DNA from: Labia minor
Taxonomy: Eukaryota; Arthropoda; Insecta; Dermaptera; Spongiphoridae
DNA: 64,000 nucleotides
Reading direction: 5' to 3'
Assembly (NCBI GenBank): GCA_963082975.1
Contig: OY720345.1
Span: 27,164,611-27,228,610, forward strand
In this document: one piece after another, positions 1-14,700 of the stretch
Layout of the letters: each line of letters begins with the position of its first letter
Numbering within the stretch: position 1 is the stretch's first letter
Translations under genes and position numbers: made by a program
Notes under the pieces: model-generated
The model's database searches: none
What the model was told of the DNA's origin: nothing
The model's input: only the letters and a program-made list of their open reading frames with translations

Positions 1-50
1 GGTTAGGTTATGGCACTCCTTCTCTATGTGCGTGTAAAGTAAGAAGTAAA
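1..50 (+). repeat. 50-bp dispersed repeat (copy 1 of 2)
   Basis: The first 50 bases of the window recur almost identically at 29767-29816 inside intron 14 of the PAN gene. The copy starts with GGTTAGGTTATGG. It is probably the edge of a longer element cut by the window border. The GGTTAGG start is not a telomeric array, as only two units are present and the same sequence is found internally. Confidence 0.6.
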
Positions 51-613
51 ATTGTCTGGTATTTTTATATAATTGACTTAAATTCGTTATTTTTTTTAAA
101 GAAAAAAAAAGAAAATCCGATTAGTAAAAAAATTTTTTTTTTCTAAGAGGATATTTTTGACCCTGATTATTATTTAAATAGAATAGAAATATTTTTTCTC
201 AGTCAGTCTATTGGGGGAACTTGTAAAGGGAGAGTGAGTGCTATGTTTTGCTTTTACCTTTGATTGTGTTTATATCTCTTTAATAATTATATTACGTATG
301 TATACTTTAATGCAGAGGTCTGGGAACTGAGGTATATTACCCCAAATGGGGTAAAAATGAAACTTTGTTGAGTAAAATGTATATATTTTTAATTTGCTAT
401 TTTATAATATTATTCTCGCTCCGGCGGTATATACCCTAGGAACGACCCTGATATGATAGATTACAAAACAAAAATAAAATAATTAAAAATAGATAATTTT
501 AAATGAAAATCGAAAGTTTACTCTCACTTACAATTGTAGTTCAGTGGAATCCGAAAGATTTTGCAATCTAATTAATTTATTATTTGTTTCATCGTTTAAA
601 AAGACTTGTTTTT

Positions 614-975
614 ACCGACCGACGATAGTAAGGGAGGTTTTGGTTTCACACCAAATTTCACATAAGGAGATTTTTTATATATCACCACGAATCATGCACT
701 TTGTACTGGTTTTATACTCGAGAAAAATCATCTTTATTAGTCTTTTTCTTGATTTAAAATTATATGACGTCATCCAGCCATTCATGACGTCACAGCCTGG
801 TCTTACATATATATTATAAATAAAATAAAATTAAAAATATTTATGTTCTATCCATATCTGTATGTTATTACATTAATAGATATATTAAAATTATTTGAAA
901 TTGTTTCTGTAGCTGGAAATTAATTTATTTCAAACCGTCGGTCGGTTCGGACCTGGCCTCAGGTCAACTTATTTG
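614..975 (+). repeat. Family B dispersed repeat, internally deleted copy
   Basis: The copy begins with ACCGACCGACGATAG and ends just after GTCGGTCGGTTCGG, an inverted repeat close to both ends. It contains two CRE-like sites (ATGACGTCAT and TGACGTCA, about 765-795). Compared with the fuller copy at 15754-16376 it lacks the middle with the TCCG microsatellite. The open frame over 544-819 is this repeat and not a gene. Confidence 0.7.
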
Positions 976-1012
976 TTTTAGAAGCAAATTGAAAAAATTT
1001 TGAAAAAAGTAC

Positions 1013-1240
1013 GAAATGTCCGTAAAGATAAAGATATACTTATTAATTTTTTAACACATTGACAGACAATCACGCGCTAGTACGTGACGTGGTGCCATCA
1101 ACAAAGAGCCAAACATGCTGTTGGTTTAATATATATTTATTAATTTTAATTTATAATTAATTAAATTTAATTTAAATATAATATATGTGCTAATTAATCC
1201 AATTCAAATATGCAAGATAGTTGAGTGGAGACACTCCAGA
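1013..1240 (+). repeat. Family A dispersed repeat, right-hand part
   Basis: This is the right part of the family A repeat: the CACGCGCNAGNACGTGACGTGG segment, an AT-rich stretch, then a right end reading GATAGTTGAGTGGAGACACTCC. The left half is missing. It lies about 550 bp upstream of the start codon of the PAN-domain gene. Confidence 0.7.
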
Positions 1241-1564
1241 TTTTTTTCTATATTTTTAATTTAATTAAGATTTTTACAAATGTTTTAAGTTTATGATTAT
1301 AATTTATTTATAATTTGTATATAATTTAGGTAATTATTTTCTTTCTTAGAGGATATTGTAAATGAAACTATTTTATAAACTTGAATGCTTTCACATTCAT
1401 TTATTTTAAATTTTATATTTTTTTATATTTTCCAGTTTTCAATTAATAATATATTACAAATCATACAAATAAATACAAATTAGATTTGTACCAGATTGCC
1501 CTACGTTATTCATGTTACCCTGATGTATTCCTGATGACCTCGAAAATTTTGCAGGGATGATTAC

Positions 1565-1779
1565 TCCTTCTATGCACTCGCCTCCTCCTCACCCCTTCCA
1601 TCATCACCAATCCGTCCGCCCCTCATCATAAGAACGCCCACGCGACACCTGCCAGTTGCATTCAGCGAAGGCGCTGCAGGCGCCAGGCACCTCGTGCCAG
1701 TAATTATTATTCGCGCGTATGTTGCCTGAAAATAAATTTTATTAGTGACTTTTGAATTCATTGGTGTTAGTGAGCCAAA
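1565..1779 (+). promoter_or_regulatory. GC-rich promoter / 5' UTR island of the PAN-domain gene
   Basis: About 215 bp that are clearly richer in G+C than everything around them end directly at the start codon used for the PAN-domain gene. A TTCAGCGAAGG stretch (about 1661-1671) could be an initiator. Such an isolated GC-rich patch before a signal-peptide exon is what an insect promoter plus 5' UTR looks like. The exact transcription start cannot be seen. Confidence 0.45.
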
Positions 1780-1882
1780 ATGGCTAATCTTTCTTTAGTG
1801 ATCTCGGTGCTTTTTATGTGGACATTGGGACTGGTCAACACCTCCCAGCCCACATCCATTATTATAATAGAGGATGCTAAAG
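1780..1882 (+). CDS. PAN gene exon 1: signal peptide
   Basis: It starts at ATG 1780 and encodes 34 residues: a short polar start, a hydrophobic core (about residues 4-19, with LVISVLFMW), then NTSQPTS, consistent with signal peptidase cleavage near residue 20-23. The exon ends AAAG before GTAAAC, phase 1. The start was chosen because it gives a signal peptide, follows a GC-rich 5' island and has CAAA before the ATG. Confidence 0.8.
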
Positions 1883-4800
1883 GTAAACCCTCTCTCTATC
1901 ACAATCAATAAGATTTATTATTATTCAGGGTTTATATTATTATTCTTAATTGACAATATAAACCTTCTTAAATTTTAATTTAATTTTCTATGTTCCCAAA
2001 GAATCCGACAAAAAAAAATGCATATACAATATATAAAAATTTATGTTTTTAGAATAATATACATTTATTATTGTAGTGTTATTAATATATATTCATATAC
2101 CTCTATTTTTTAATTGAAATAATTTTAATAATAATAATATTTATATATATATTATTCCTATTATAAATATATAAAGAAAATTGATTATAAATATCAATAG
2201 AAAAATACAAATATAAACTCAATTAATCAATTCTCTCATTTATGCTTATCATAGGCTAATTACCAAAATTTATCATTATTATTAGAAGAAAAATATAATA
2301 AAAAATTCATTTAAATATAGTAAGTATTTAAATTTTAATCTGAATATATATACATAAATAAATTAAATAAAAATAATACTAATAAATATTTATTTAAATA
2401 TGAGGGCAGGTCAATAAGTCCGGGACTTTTTGAATGAATGAATTTTTTTATCTCTTCCAAGAAATAAGATTTGTCGAGGACATCAAAATAGGTACTTATT
2501 TGTTTTTAAGATGATTCCATTCCAGGGAGTCAAATCTCTTTCCGCCGAGCCATTTCTTTAGATTTGGAAACAAGAAATAGTCACTCGGAGCTAAATCCGG
2601 AGAATAGGGAGGATGAGGGAGCAATTCATATCCCAATTCATCGATTTTCATGGAAATTCAATTTTTTTCATTTTCTTCTAAAATCACGAGGTAATCTGCT
2701 ATTAATGTATATCAACAAAAACTAAAAAACCCAGCTGATTCAAATTTCGAAAGGAGTCAGCTGATAGTTGTCTGCAGACGAGCAGTGTTGCCATTTCATT
2801 TAACAGACGGGTAATTCAAAAAGTCACCGACTTATTGACCTGCCATCGTACATAAATAAAATAAAAATAATAATAATAAATATTTATTTAAATATATGAC
2901 TGATATGTTATATGATTTTAATGTATCACATTTATTATATAATTCATTAAATTTACATTAAAAATTCGTTCATTTATTAAAAGACCTTGCCATCTTATTA
3001 TATTATACATCCATACGAAATTTTAAATGTATAAAATGTTGATTTTCAATGAAATTGAAAAACATGACCTTAAATTATGATCTTTGATTTTCGAGGCCAT
3101 AGTGCCATAAAATAATTATTAAAATAAATTATTATTATAAACTGAACCTGTGGATTTCTATTGTTTTAGTCTATTTTATTTAATTTTTTGAATTTAACTT
3201 TTAAATAGGCAAATTTTATCTTATAAAAACTATAAAAATTTTAGAAATGAATTATAAAAAATACAACTGTTATTTATTCTAATAAATATTAATTGGGATT
3301 TAAAAATTATAATAATCTAGATTATTTAAAAATTTCTTTTCTTTTTTTTTCAATTTGTAGTTATCATTTTAACTTTTAATGTTTATAATTGTTATACTCG
3401 TATTATCCTAAATCTTCTTCAACATCATTATCACTTTAGTTAAAAATAGTATATTTAACCGTGATATATAAATTTAAAAAATAAGTTTAATATTTGTCTA
3501 AATATAATTTATAACAGGAAATGAAAATAAGTAAAATTACAAATAAAATAAATAAATTAAGTTACTTAATAATTAATATATTCTTAAATAATAATAATCA
3601 TTATCATAATCATATACAAAAATGTGTGTGCGATCATATTTATTTAAAAGAATTCCTCCATTTTAATGATTAAAACTGGCAAATTTATTTCCTGTTAATC
3701 CTGAAAGATATGCAATCATTCTAATTATTTGCAAATTTAAATCATTTCCTCTTTAAAATTAAAAATAAATCTTCCTTCATTTCTTAAAGGAATAAAAACA
3801 AACTTATTTTTTTTTTCATTCCATTATATAATAATAATTCAGTTTAAAAATTATTAGGATGATTTTCTTTTCATGAAATTGATTTAAGATTCAAGGATAG
3901 AATGAATCATTTTGATTTCTTTCATCCGTACTTCCCTAAATATCTTCTGGAGAAATCTAAAATGTACCTTGGAGGTCGGGTGAATTATCATATTCATACA
4001 TACATACACATATAAATATTTTATTTATATTATAGTAAATATTGACGTCCTTTTATTTCATGCTTTTTATCATTTTATTATTAAATTATACATATTTTTA
4101 TTCTTTGAAAATTCAACCCACGTAAAAATAATAACAATTTTTATTTTTATGGATTTATAAGTTTATATTCCTTAGGGATGTTTTGGGCTAAAATGTCCTA
4201 AATCTCTTTTCTGGTTTTCTAAAAATTAGTTATTATAAAAAATAAATCTGGAGTGTCTCACTCGACTATCTCGCAAATTTGAATTGGATTAAATAACATA
4301 TATTATATTTAAATTAAATTTAATTAATTATAAATTATATATTAAAATTAATAAATAATATTTATTAAACCAGAGCGTCTATGGCTATTTGTTGTTGGCA
4401 CCACGTCACGTAGTGGCACGTGATTGCCAGTCAACGTGTTAAAAAATTAATTCCGGTACTAAAAACATAAAATTAACTAATAAAAATTTATAAGAATTAA
4501 CAAAAAATTAAACCACAAAACTGATTAAACAATTGTTTTTAAAATATCACAAATAAACTTACAATGTTTGCAAAAGAAATAAGATAACTTTTAGATTTTT
4601 GTGGTGAAAGATTAATAAATATATCTCGTAATTTGATTCTAAAATATTATTAAAATAAATATTTTTAATTTTATTTCGAAAAAAATATATTAAAATATTT
4701 TAAATATAAAAAAAAAATAATATTTATTAAACCAGTCTTTAGTTATTTATTGTTAGCACCACGTCACGTGCTGGCGCGTGATTGCCAGTCAACGTGTTAA

Positions 4801-7800
4801 AAAATTAATTCCGGTACTTTCACCAATTCAATCAAACTGAAATTCTATATATACAAGCTTTATACAATTTTTAATCATGTGAAAAACTATCAAACTTATA
4901 TCTTTATTTTTGGAACCTCGTCACGTGCTGGTGCGTGATTGACAGTCAACGTGTTAAAAAATTTAAAAAAAGATTCCGGTACTTTCAACTACTCAATCAA
5001 GCTTAAATTTTATATACAGCAGTTTTATACAATTTTTAATCATGTGAAAAACTATCAAACATATATCTTTATTTTTATCGTCGGTTTAGAGGAAAAAAAT
5101 GAAAACGTAGTAGGTAATGATTCTCTTCCGGTTGAGTTACATTTCTCAAAAGTTGATAGAAAACTACGAATTTTGAGTAATGCCTGTGAATCAAATTTCA
5201 TTATTCTAGCTCAAAACGTTTTTGCGTAGTCTTGTCTACATACACACACACAGAGAGAGAGACCTTTTTCTCAACCTTAGTGAAAATGATTCAGGAACCT
5301 TCAAAACATATAAAAACATCAAAATTTCGACATAGAAAATTTTCGTGATCGCAATAGTATCTCTGACGAGATATTAAAAATTAGTTTGTAACCACACATT
5401 TGGCTTTTGTGAGACTAAAGTTCTCTTTTTGAAAATATTCTGTAGGTAATCAATTTAATTTAAACGGATAGCTATAAGATTTTAAAAACTAAATTAATTT
5501 AATATTCAGTTTGTTTTTTGATTTACTTATCTGAAAAAACCGGCTTGTTAAATTAAATTCAATCGAGTCAGAAGCTTTTAAAGCAATTATTAAAATTAAC
5601 TTCAATCATACAGAGATCTATAGATTTGCAGAGGTTAGCCCAAATTATTTCGAAATTATTAATAAATGTTAACTTCTGATTGATGTCATCTAGTAGTAGA
5701 TTTAATTAATTAATTCTTTTATCTTTTATGTAGAAAATTAATAAAATAAAAACTCGGATTCATTGTGAAAGTCACAATTAATTGCCTCTTTGAAAATCAT
5801 GAAATTTGTAACAAAAAAATTTAAAATACTTAGTACTTAGTAAATTAATATAATCATAATTTAAATTAAAATTATATTTGAGTAGAAGCTATTTTTATGC
5901 GATATTATTTCCATTTCAAAAAAAAATATCTTAAAAAATATCAAAATCATCAATCGTATTGGATTTGTAAGGTGAGAGAGCCATAGGGGGACCAACCATC
6001 CCGGTCTCGAATTTAGATGCTCTTTCCCAACGTCCCGAAAAATGTCTTCGGGACAGTCTAAATATTTAGGTCCGACGAACGTTTTCTTACAATCAGTTTG
6101 GCTCTTATTTTCGATTTTTCATTCAATATGGCTCTAAAAAAAAGGTAAAATTTTTTACAAATGTCCCGGTTTGGTGATTTCGAAATATGGTCACCCTAGT
6201 GAGCCATGACTTCTGGGTTTATGAAAATAAAACCCTTCTAAAAATGAGGTCATTGAGAAATTTATCTTCAAATTAAAAAAAATTACTATAGGCGAGATAT
6301 TTGGCTTAAAAATTATTAAAATGTCTAAATTATAAATGACTAGAGAGGTATGTTTAATACCATATGGAAAATTACTGGTCTGCAGATCATATCACCATCA
6401 ATGTTGAGATGGCTCAGGATAGAACAGGTGGAGGAATTTAGTTGCTGTGGCCAAGCTAAGAGTTCTCTAAAGTTTTCAATTAAGATATAATTTAGATAGA
6501 GATTATTAATTATCTTGTTTTGACATTTTGGGTGATAATTATTCAGGTCCCAATCTAGAGGGCGGCAAACAGGGCATTTGTCCAGGGCGGCAAATCTTAA
6601 TGGCGGCGTTTTGGTTATGAATGTAATAAATGTTACGAGTATAGGAGCGGTAATTTATTCTATTGCCCGGGGGCGGTTTAAATGCTAGAGCGGGCCCTGA
6701 ATTATTATTAATTAAATATTTAACTAGTCTTCTTTATTTAAACAACTGATGTAATTCTAATACATGAATATTAAAATATTTTAGGTACTGAAATCCAATA
6801 CACACTCTTGTCAACATTAAAGTATTTCTATTATACGATTTAATTTCAATTGTTATATATCAACCTTGGCTCAGGTATTGAATTATTGTTTTGATTTTTT
6901 TCTACCCATCAAACCGTGAAGCCCGGGTTCGAATGAATATCATCTTCTTTATTATCAACAAAAATAAGAATTTTTTCTTGATTTTTTTAAAATTTTTTTT
7001 TTCTTTTCGATTGGCCAACCAAGTCCATTGATGGTTAGGGTAACACAATAGCAAGGTCTTTTGGGCATGTGAATTTATTGCCAATTCATTTGCTATCCTT
7101 TAATTGAGTTTTTTTTTAATGAAAAATTCTGGATAAAGAAGATTCTATGCAATTTGTCTAAAATCACCCCCATGTCTAATTGAACTGCTAACCGGTACAT
7201 TTTTTATAAGATTAAAGTTCAATTTATTTAAGAATTTTTTTTTTCTATTATGGTTTGACACAACGCTTTTCAACTTTAAAGCTGGTCATGATTGAGGGGT
7301 GAAAGTACTATTTTTCTACTAAAATAATATACCATTGATATTTTATAAAACCTATTGTCCCACGGGGTTCAAGACCCGGGCCTGGAAAGGGAATTTCTCT
7401 AGCTGGAGTCAAAATTGGGAAGCTACTTAATAAAAAGTAGCGCCTCTGAACAAGAAAATCAAGATAAAGATTGATAGGACCCGTTTTACTGATCATAGGA
7501 TACCTAATTAATATAAAATAGAAAATATTATTTCTTATATGTATTTAACACCGCTATGATTCATATAATCCTTTTTATTTTATATTTATTAAAAAATTAA
7601 TTTCTAATTTGACAAAATAATTTTTAGCATGCTTCCGACGACTTGGCACTGGTCGTCGTATACCTGAGCAGCACGTGCGCCGATCTCTACCAGCAAAGGG
7701 CGTACTTGCCTGTCAAGATGAATGCTCCCAGGAAAAACAATTCGTCTGCGAGGGATTCAACTTCAGGTCAAGTTTTTAAATAACTAGATTATATAAGAAG

Positions 7801-8764
7801 GGTCGTGAAATTTACTCAACTTTGGAACTTTGTGTGGAGTGTGTGGAATTTAAAATATTAAATAAATTCTTTAAAGATGATTTGATAAAACTTATTGGAT
7901 AATGAGAGGGTTATATTTTCAAACGAATGAATCACCCCTCACCTTCCCCGCCCTCTTTCCAGGACCTTTAGTCAAGTCAATTGTTTTTTTTTGTTTAATT
8001 ATCAAGCATTAATTTATTGATTATCATTGGTAGTAATGATTTAACAAGCATATAATTCAATTATTCGTTGTCCTAGAGAAACAATACAATAAAATATGAT
8101 CTATTTAATTCTTATCTAAAATTAAAGTTATTTAAACTTTTTAATTAGTTATATAAATTATTTAGGATTATTATATTTTTTTTTCATTTCTTAACACCTT
8201 GAAAATGTCTGATGTTGTTGATTGTTTATATTTATCATTTTATTCTTTTCAAGGTGTTGTCATCAAAATTGAAAAAAAAAAAAAACAACGGATATATTTT
8301 ATAAAAAGTAACTACGACAGGAACATAACACAATGCAGGAAAGTTGTAAATTGAATTTAATTAGATAATTAACTTTTAAAAGTGTCGCCTTCATTATAAG
8401 TCCTCTCTTTCTCTTACATTGAGTTTATTATAAAAAGTAAGCAATATTCGGTCATTAAAAATTATTTAGCTTTTACTTTTTATTAAGACTTTTTTTTATA
8501 TATATATTATATTTATTCGAGATACCTCACTGATTCACTCACTTAATTAAATTTTTCTTTGGGGCGCTACTGTACGACAAAGTTCTTGGCGACAGGAATA
8601 GCATTCCTCCATCCGTCTCCAGCTTGAACCTCCTCCATCCAATTTCTATATTATACTAATTTTTTACTATCTCGCCAGATCACGAAAATTTTCGATATCG
8701 AGATTTTGATGTTTTTATACGTTTTGAAGGCCCCTGAGTCATTTTCACAAGGTTGAAAAAAATG

Positions 8765-8798
<34 letters not shown>

Positions 8799-11700
8799 TG
8801 TATGTGTGTGTGTGTGTGTATGTGTGTGTGTGTATGTAGACAAGATTACGCAAAAACGGTTTGGGCTAGAATGATGAAATTTGATATACGGGCATTATTC
8901 AAAATTTGTAGTGTTCTAACAACTTTTGAGAAATGTAGCTCATCAGGAAAAGGGTCATTACTTACCACGTGTATTCATTTTTTTTTCCTCTAAACTGACC
9001 GTAAAAATTAAGATATATGTTTGGTAGTTTTTCATATGATTAAAAATTTTATAAAACTGCTGTATATAGAATTTCAGCTTGATTGAATAGCTGAAAGTAC
9101 TGGAATTAATTTTTTAACACTGCAAATCACGCGCCAGCACGTGTAGTGGTGCCATCAACAAAGAGCCAAACACGAGCTGATTTAATAAATATTATTTATT
9201 AATTTTAATTTATAATTTAATTATAATTAAATTTAATTTAAATATATTATATGTTATTTAATCCAATTTAAATTTTAAGATAGTCGAGTGGAGACACTCC
9301 AGCTTATTTTTTTTTTATATATTGAATTAACATTTATAATAATAATTTACATGTATAATAACTTAATCTAAAAGTTTTATTCTTATTTGGAAAAGCAAGT
9401 GAGAAGAAAAAAAATTTTTAAAAATTAAATATAAAATCAAAATCTTAAAATTGAGGGTGAAAAAATGAAATATTTTTATTCCTAATCACTTTGTATTTTG
9501 ATTTTCAATTAATTTTTTTTTTATTTATTTAGTTTTTTATATTTTTTCTTATTTCTATTATACATAATTTTTTTTTCCTTTTAAATTTTATAAAAGTCAA
9601 TTTTCTGTTTAATTTATATTTTAAATTGGCCATTTGGCTTTATTAAATTATTTTATTTTTTAATATTAAAGAAGACGCTTATAAATTATTATACCTGATC
9701 TTAACTTCTTATAATAAATAAATAAGTAAATTAAAATCAGTGTCTTAATTTAAAACAGATAAACAATTAAATAAAAAGAGAATAAAAAAGATATTTAGTT
9801 ATAATTTATATAATTTAATAAATATTCAAAAAAAAAAAATAAAATAATTATCAAATGGAAGTTAATAACAAAAATCTGATATAATAAAATGTCAACAAAA
9901 AAAATGAAGATTTTTCCTATATATTTATCGTATTTAATTAATTAATTTAGGGAAGAAAGAAAGATATTATATTTATATCTTTTTTCTTCGGGATTGTGTA
10001 ATGTGACATAAGTAGACCGAAAACGGAAGTGGTGGATCATGTCTTGAGTGGTTCGTCCTCGTAAGTTAATGAGTTAAAAAGAAAAGAGAAGGATGAAGAA
10101 TCGCGCAATATGTCCAAAAGGGAGGGGGGTTGAATAATACAGTTAAACACATAAAACCTCAGAAAAAAAAAAATAATAAAAAAGACATCTTAGAGGAGGA
10201 GCATCAAGGTTGCATTGAAGATTTTTCATACCTAAAAGTAAACAATTAATTAATTAAAAACACATTATTAAATATTGATGATTATTATTTTTTTTATTTT
10301 TATTTTTTTATTTTTTTTTTTTTTTTTTTTATTTAAGGAAAATTTATTTTTAGTGTTAAGGCTAGTCATATTCTCAATTTTTTAAATTTATATATATATA
10401 TATATACCATATAGATAGGTGACTAGATAGATACCTACCTATATAATTATACCATTCGGTTTATGTATATAAAAATTACTTTAAATAGATATTGATGTAA
10501 TTCAGTATAATAAGGGAAGTTTCCAATTTAAAGAGTTATTATTAATCTTATGAGATTTAGATAATACATATATAATGATCGATTATAATTAAAGATCTCT
10601 CTTTATTTATAAATGAATTTAGAGGCGAGCAATAGAAGTATTTTTGTGCGATGGATGGGCTCGAAATTGATGTTATTTTAAAATATACAATTTTTATCTT
10701 TTATTTTAAATAAATATGTTATATATGTTCAATTGTATTTTAAATTTAATATTTTATAGTTTATCAATTCAATTAAAAGCAAAAACAATTAAATTATCAA
10801 TAGAAAATTGATTTTTGTTTATGAAATTTTAATAAGAATCACATAAATCAATAAATTAGAATTTTGAATTTTTTTTATTTTTAGTAGAGAAATAATTTAC
10901 AGACATAAATAAGTCTCTATAGGTATATCTATAATATATAATATAATATATAATAGGAATATATATATTGTTTAAGCCAATGAAGGACAATAGTTGAGTC
11001 AGACCACAAAATGGTCCGGGATATTGCAAAATTGAGAGCAGGAATAGAATCTCGATACAACTTGGAAAGTAATTGAGCAGCACACAACTCCAACCTGGGA
11101 ATTGATAACTTCTTAATAGGAGCTACTCTTGACTTGGAGCAAGCAAGTCGAACCATGACTTGGTTCTGTTGATTTGTTGACCGAATATACAAGCAAGCAC
11201 CATAACCGTTTAAACTGGCATCGCTGAAACCATGCAATTCTATATTTGTTACATCTGGAATAATCAAATGACGTGCAATAGAAAAGTTTTTTATTAGCGG
11301 AATTTGTTCGGCAAATTTCAACCATCGCAAATGCAGTTGTTGTGGTAATGTTTCATCCCAATGGACCTTGTCCTTCCAACACTCTTGGATGATACTTTTT
11401 GCTTCTAAAACCACTGGACCCAGCAAACCAATAGGATCGAAGATTTTTGCGATGTTAGACAGAATTGTGCGTTTTGTTATCCTGTGTGAAGAATCGATAG
11501 GTGATACAGTAAACATAAAATTGTCAGTGATAGAATTCCAGACGATTCCAAGAGTTTTGGAAACTGGATCATCATTTATAGCGCAATCAAGATCTAATGT
11601 TCTAGCGTCGAAATTATCGAGGGTATGTTTGTGATTTGATGCCCATTGTCTGAGTTCAAATCCCCCCTTTCTTGTTAGTTGAATAATCTCATCGCGCAGT

Positions 11701-14700
11701 TGACGAATTTCATCCAGAGAATTGGCTCCAGTTAATAGATTGTCTACATAAAGATCTCTCTTTAAAATTTCGGAAGCTCTGGGAAAGTTATGAGCTTCAT
11801 CATCAGCCAGTTGATTAATGGTTCGAATAGCGAGGAAAGGCGCAGCAGAGACTCCAAATGTAACTCTCTGAAGTTCAAAGGTACTAATAACATCATTATG
11901 ATAATATAGGATCCTTTGAAACTTGCGATGATCTGGATGGATATGGATTTGTCGATACATCTGGGCGATGTCTGAAGTCATAACATAGATGTAAGATCGA
12001 AAACGTAGTAAGATGGTGAATAAACTATCTTGGATAGTAGGACCGACCAATAAAACTTCATTCAACGAGATGCCCTTCGTTGATTTGGCAGAAGCATCAA
12101 ACACGACGCGCACTTTAGTAGTAGTGCTGGAGTTTTTTATTATTGGATGATGAGGCAAGTAATATCCTGGTTCGCAGACGTCGGGGACATGTATCAGATG
12201 GCCCATATCAATGTATTCTTGCATTACTTTGCAATATTCTGTTTTTAGTTGGGGATTAGCATTCAATCTTTTCTGTAAAGATAAGAATCGTCGATGAGCT
12301 TGAATTTTAGAATCTCCAAATTCAATGTTATTTATACGAAACGGTAATTTGACAACATACTGTCCGTATGGATTACGAATAGTATGTATTTGGTAATGAT
12401 TTTCACATATAGAATCCTCTGAAGATCTCGAGTCCCTTTGATTTAGGTCTTCGATTTTCCAAAATTGAGTTAATTGATTAGATAGATCAGTCAGTTGACA
12501 GGACACAGGTTGTGATTTATTATTCCGATTAATTCCCCCAGCTATTATCCAACCAAGTTGTGTTTTTTGTAAAATTAGATCACAATCATGTTTTGATAGA
12601 TTGATCTGTCCTATGGATAGAAGAGAGAGGGTTGTCCCTGCGCCAATAAGAACATCAATTGGACGTGGTAAATGGAATTGTGGATCTGCTAATTTAATGT
12701 TTCGTGGGATTGTTATTGCGTCACGGGGAAAGATTTCACTGGGACTCAAATCAGCGATTTGATTAACTGTCAAAAAGGATAATGATTTTTGAAATTTATT
12801 ATTCATAGATTTGCACTTTATTCGTACTAAGTTTTTTGAGAAAGTTTGCATTCCATTGACCGCTCCTATTGGGATAGAACATGTTTGTTTGGGAATTTTC
12901 AATTTATGTGTTAACGATTCAGTGATAAGATTAGCTGTTGCACAGGTATCGAGCAATGATCGTACTGGTATGAAATTACCTGATGAATCCTGCATCATTA
13001 TAATGGCACTCATCATTAATTGGAATGTGGGATGTTTAAGATAAGTCGTGAAATTGTGTGTGACTAGTCATTTAGATGGATCATTATGAGACATTGCTAA
13101 ATGATTGGTGTTAGAGGTTGATGTATTGCTATTTGTTGAATTTGACATTGTTTGTTGGCGGCGAGTTTGGGGGCGTCTAACGTGTAGCAAAGTATGATGA
13201 AATGTATTGCAAATTTTACACAAAAGGGAGTTGCACTTATCTTTATGACTATGGAGGCAATTTCTGCAGAGTTTTGAGGAATTCACAAATTTTATACGTT
13301 GATCTACCGAGAGAGAGTTGAAGGTTGGGCATTTATAGAGAGGATGATTACCCTTACACTTGAGGCAAGTATTAGGAGTAATAGTTACCAATGCTTGTGT
13401 AGATGAATTATATTTGGGTGTCTTGTAAGAACTGAATCCTTTGTCATTGTATTTGCGTTTCAAAGAATTATTAAGATTGCGATGAGGTTCGGGTTTTTTT
13501 ATGTGAAGCCGAAAGGCTGTATTTATTATAAATTTACTAAAGGCATCGAAGTTTGGAAGAAGATTATCATCAGTAAAAGTTTCTTCCCACTTTTCTTGAA
13601 TGTCCGATGGTAATTTACGTTCTAAGATTCTCACGATCAAGGCATCAGTTGGGGCAGCCTTTAAAGAATTTAAGTGAGACAAGTGTTGACGAGCATCATC
13701 AATAAATTTATTAAGATTTTCAGTAGTGGGAGTTGTTATATTTTGAAGATCTAAAATGGCATCATAATGTTTAAATACTAAAGCTCGCTCCTTTTGATAA
13801 ATATCCTCTAAATGTTTCCATGCGATTTTATAATTCTCTGCGCTAATATTATAAAGTGCAAGCTTGTTAGAAGCTGCACCAGTCAGACATCCACGTAGAT
13901 ATATGAATTTGTTAACATCATCAATGTCCGTTCGTGCGTCAATGAGAGTGTTAAATGTATTTTTAAATGAGAGCCAATTTTCAAAATTTCCATCGAATTT
14001 AGGCAGATTAGTAGTCGGCAAATTGGCTAATCGTTGAGTTTCAAATGAATTATTTGTATTAAATGTATGATCCATAGTTGTGTTAGAACAACCATTGGTA
14101 GATTTTAATTTAAAAGAAAGGGCAAAATAATTCGTGCGTACATTATCTGCCTCGTTTATCTCTTCGTTGTCCCCGTCAGTCAACTCAAGAGTATCAACGA
14201 TGTCATCATATTGATTAAATAGTTCGGTTATCTTTTCAAATTGCAAAACTGCTATTCCGTGTGTAATTTTTTGGGTTGTCAAATCATTTTCGCATTTTTT
14301 GATTTTATTAGCAAGCCTTTCGCGCCTTTGTGATATGGGGATATTTTTCTTATTCATTTTGAAAGGTTTTTATAATGATAGTAATTATGATATTAGAAAT
14401 AAGTGTTTAACAAACAATAATAATTAAAATTCAATTGCTGAAATATTATTAATAATAATAACAAAAAGTATTAATTAATAATGGTTGTTGTATTTAATGT
14501 TGTTAATGTTTGTAAGAATTAATTGATAATATTGAAAATTTTAAAATTGATAATTTTGATACTAATAATTAAATAATGGAATTAAAAAATATAGCGTTGT
14601 TAATCTTTATAAGAAATAATTGTTCGAATTGAAAATTTAAATATGATAATTTTAATGATAATAATTAAAATAATAGAATTAAAGGACCCAATGTTGTTAA

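Noticed and set aside
1..10. GGTTAGGTTA as telomeric TTAGG repeat
   Set aside because: Only about two units, and the same 50 bp occur inside intron 14.
6895..6960. Another tRNA-like piece with GGGTTCGAAT
   Set aside because: Only a box-B-like string, no other arm visible.
8784..8993. Cys/Val-rich ORF MCVCVC...
   Set aside because: Translated GT microsatellite inside a family A repeat.
11368..11634. Plus-strand ORFs opposite BEL pol (also 12811-13044)
   Set aside because: Antisense shadows of pol.
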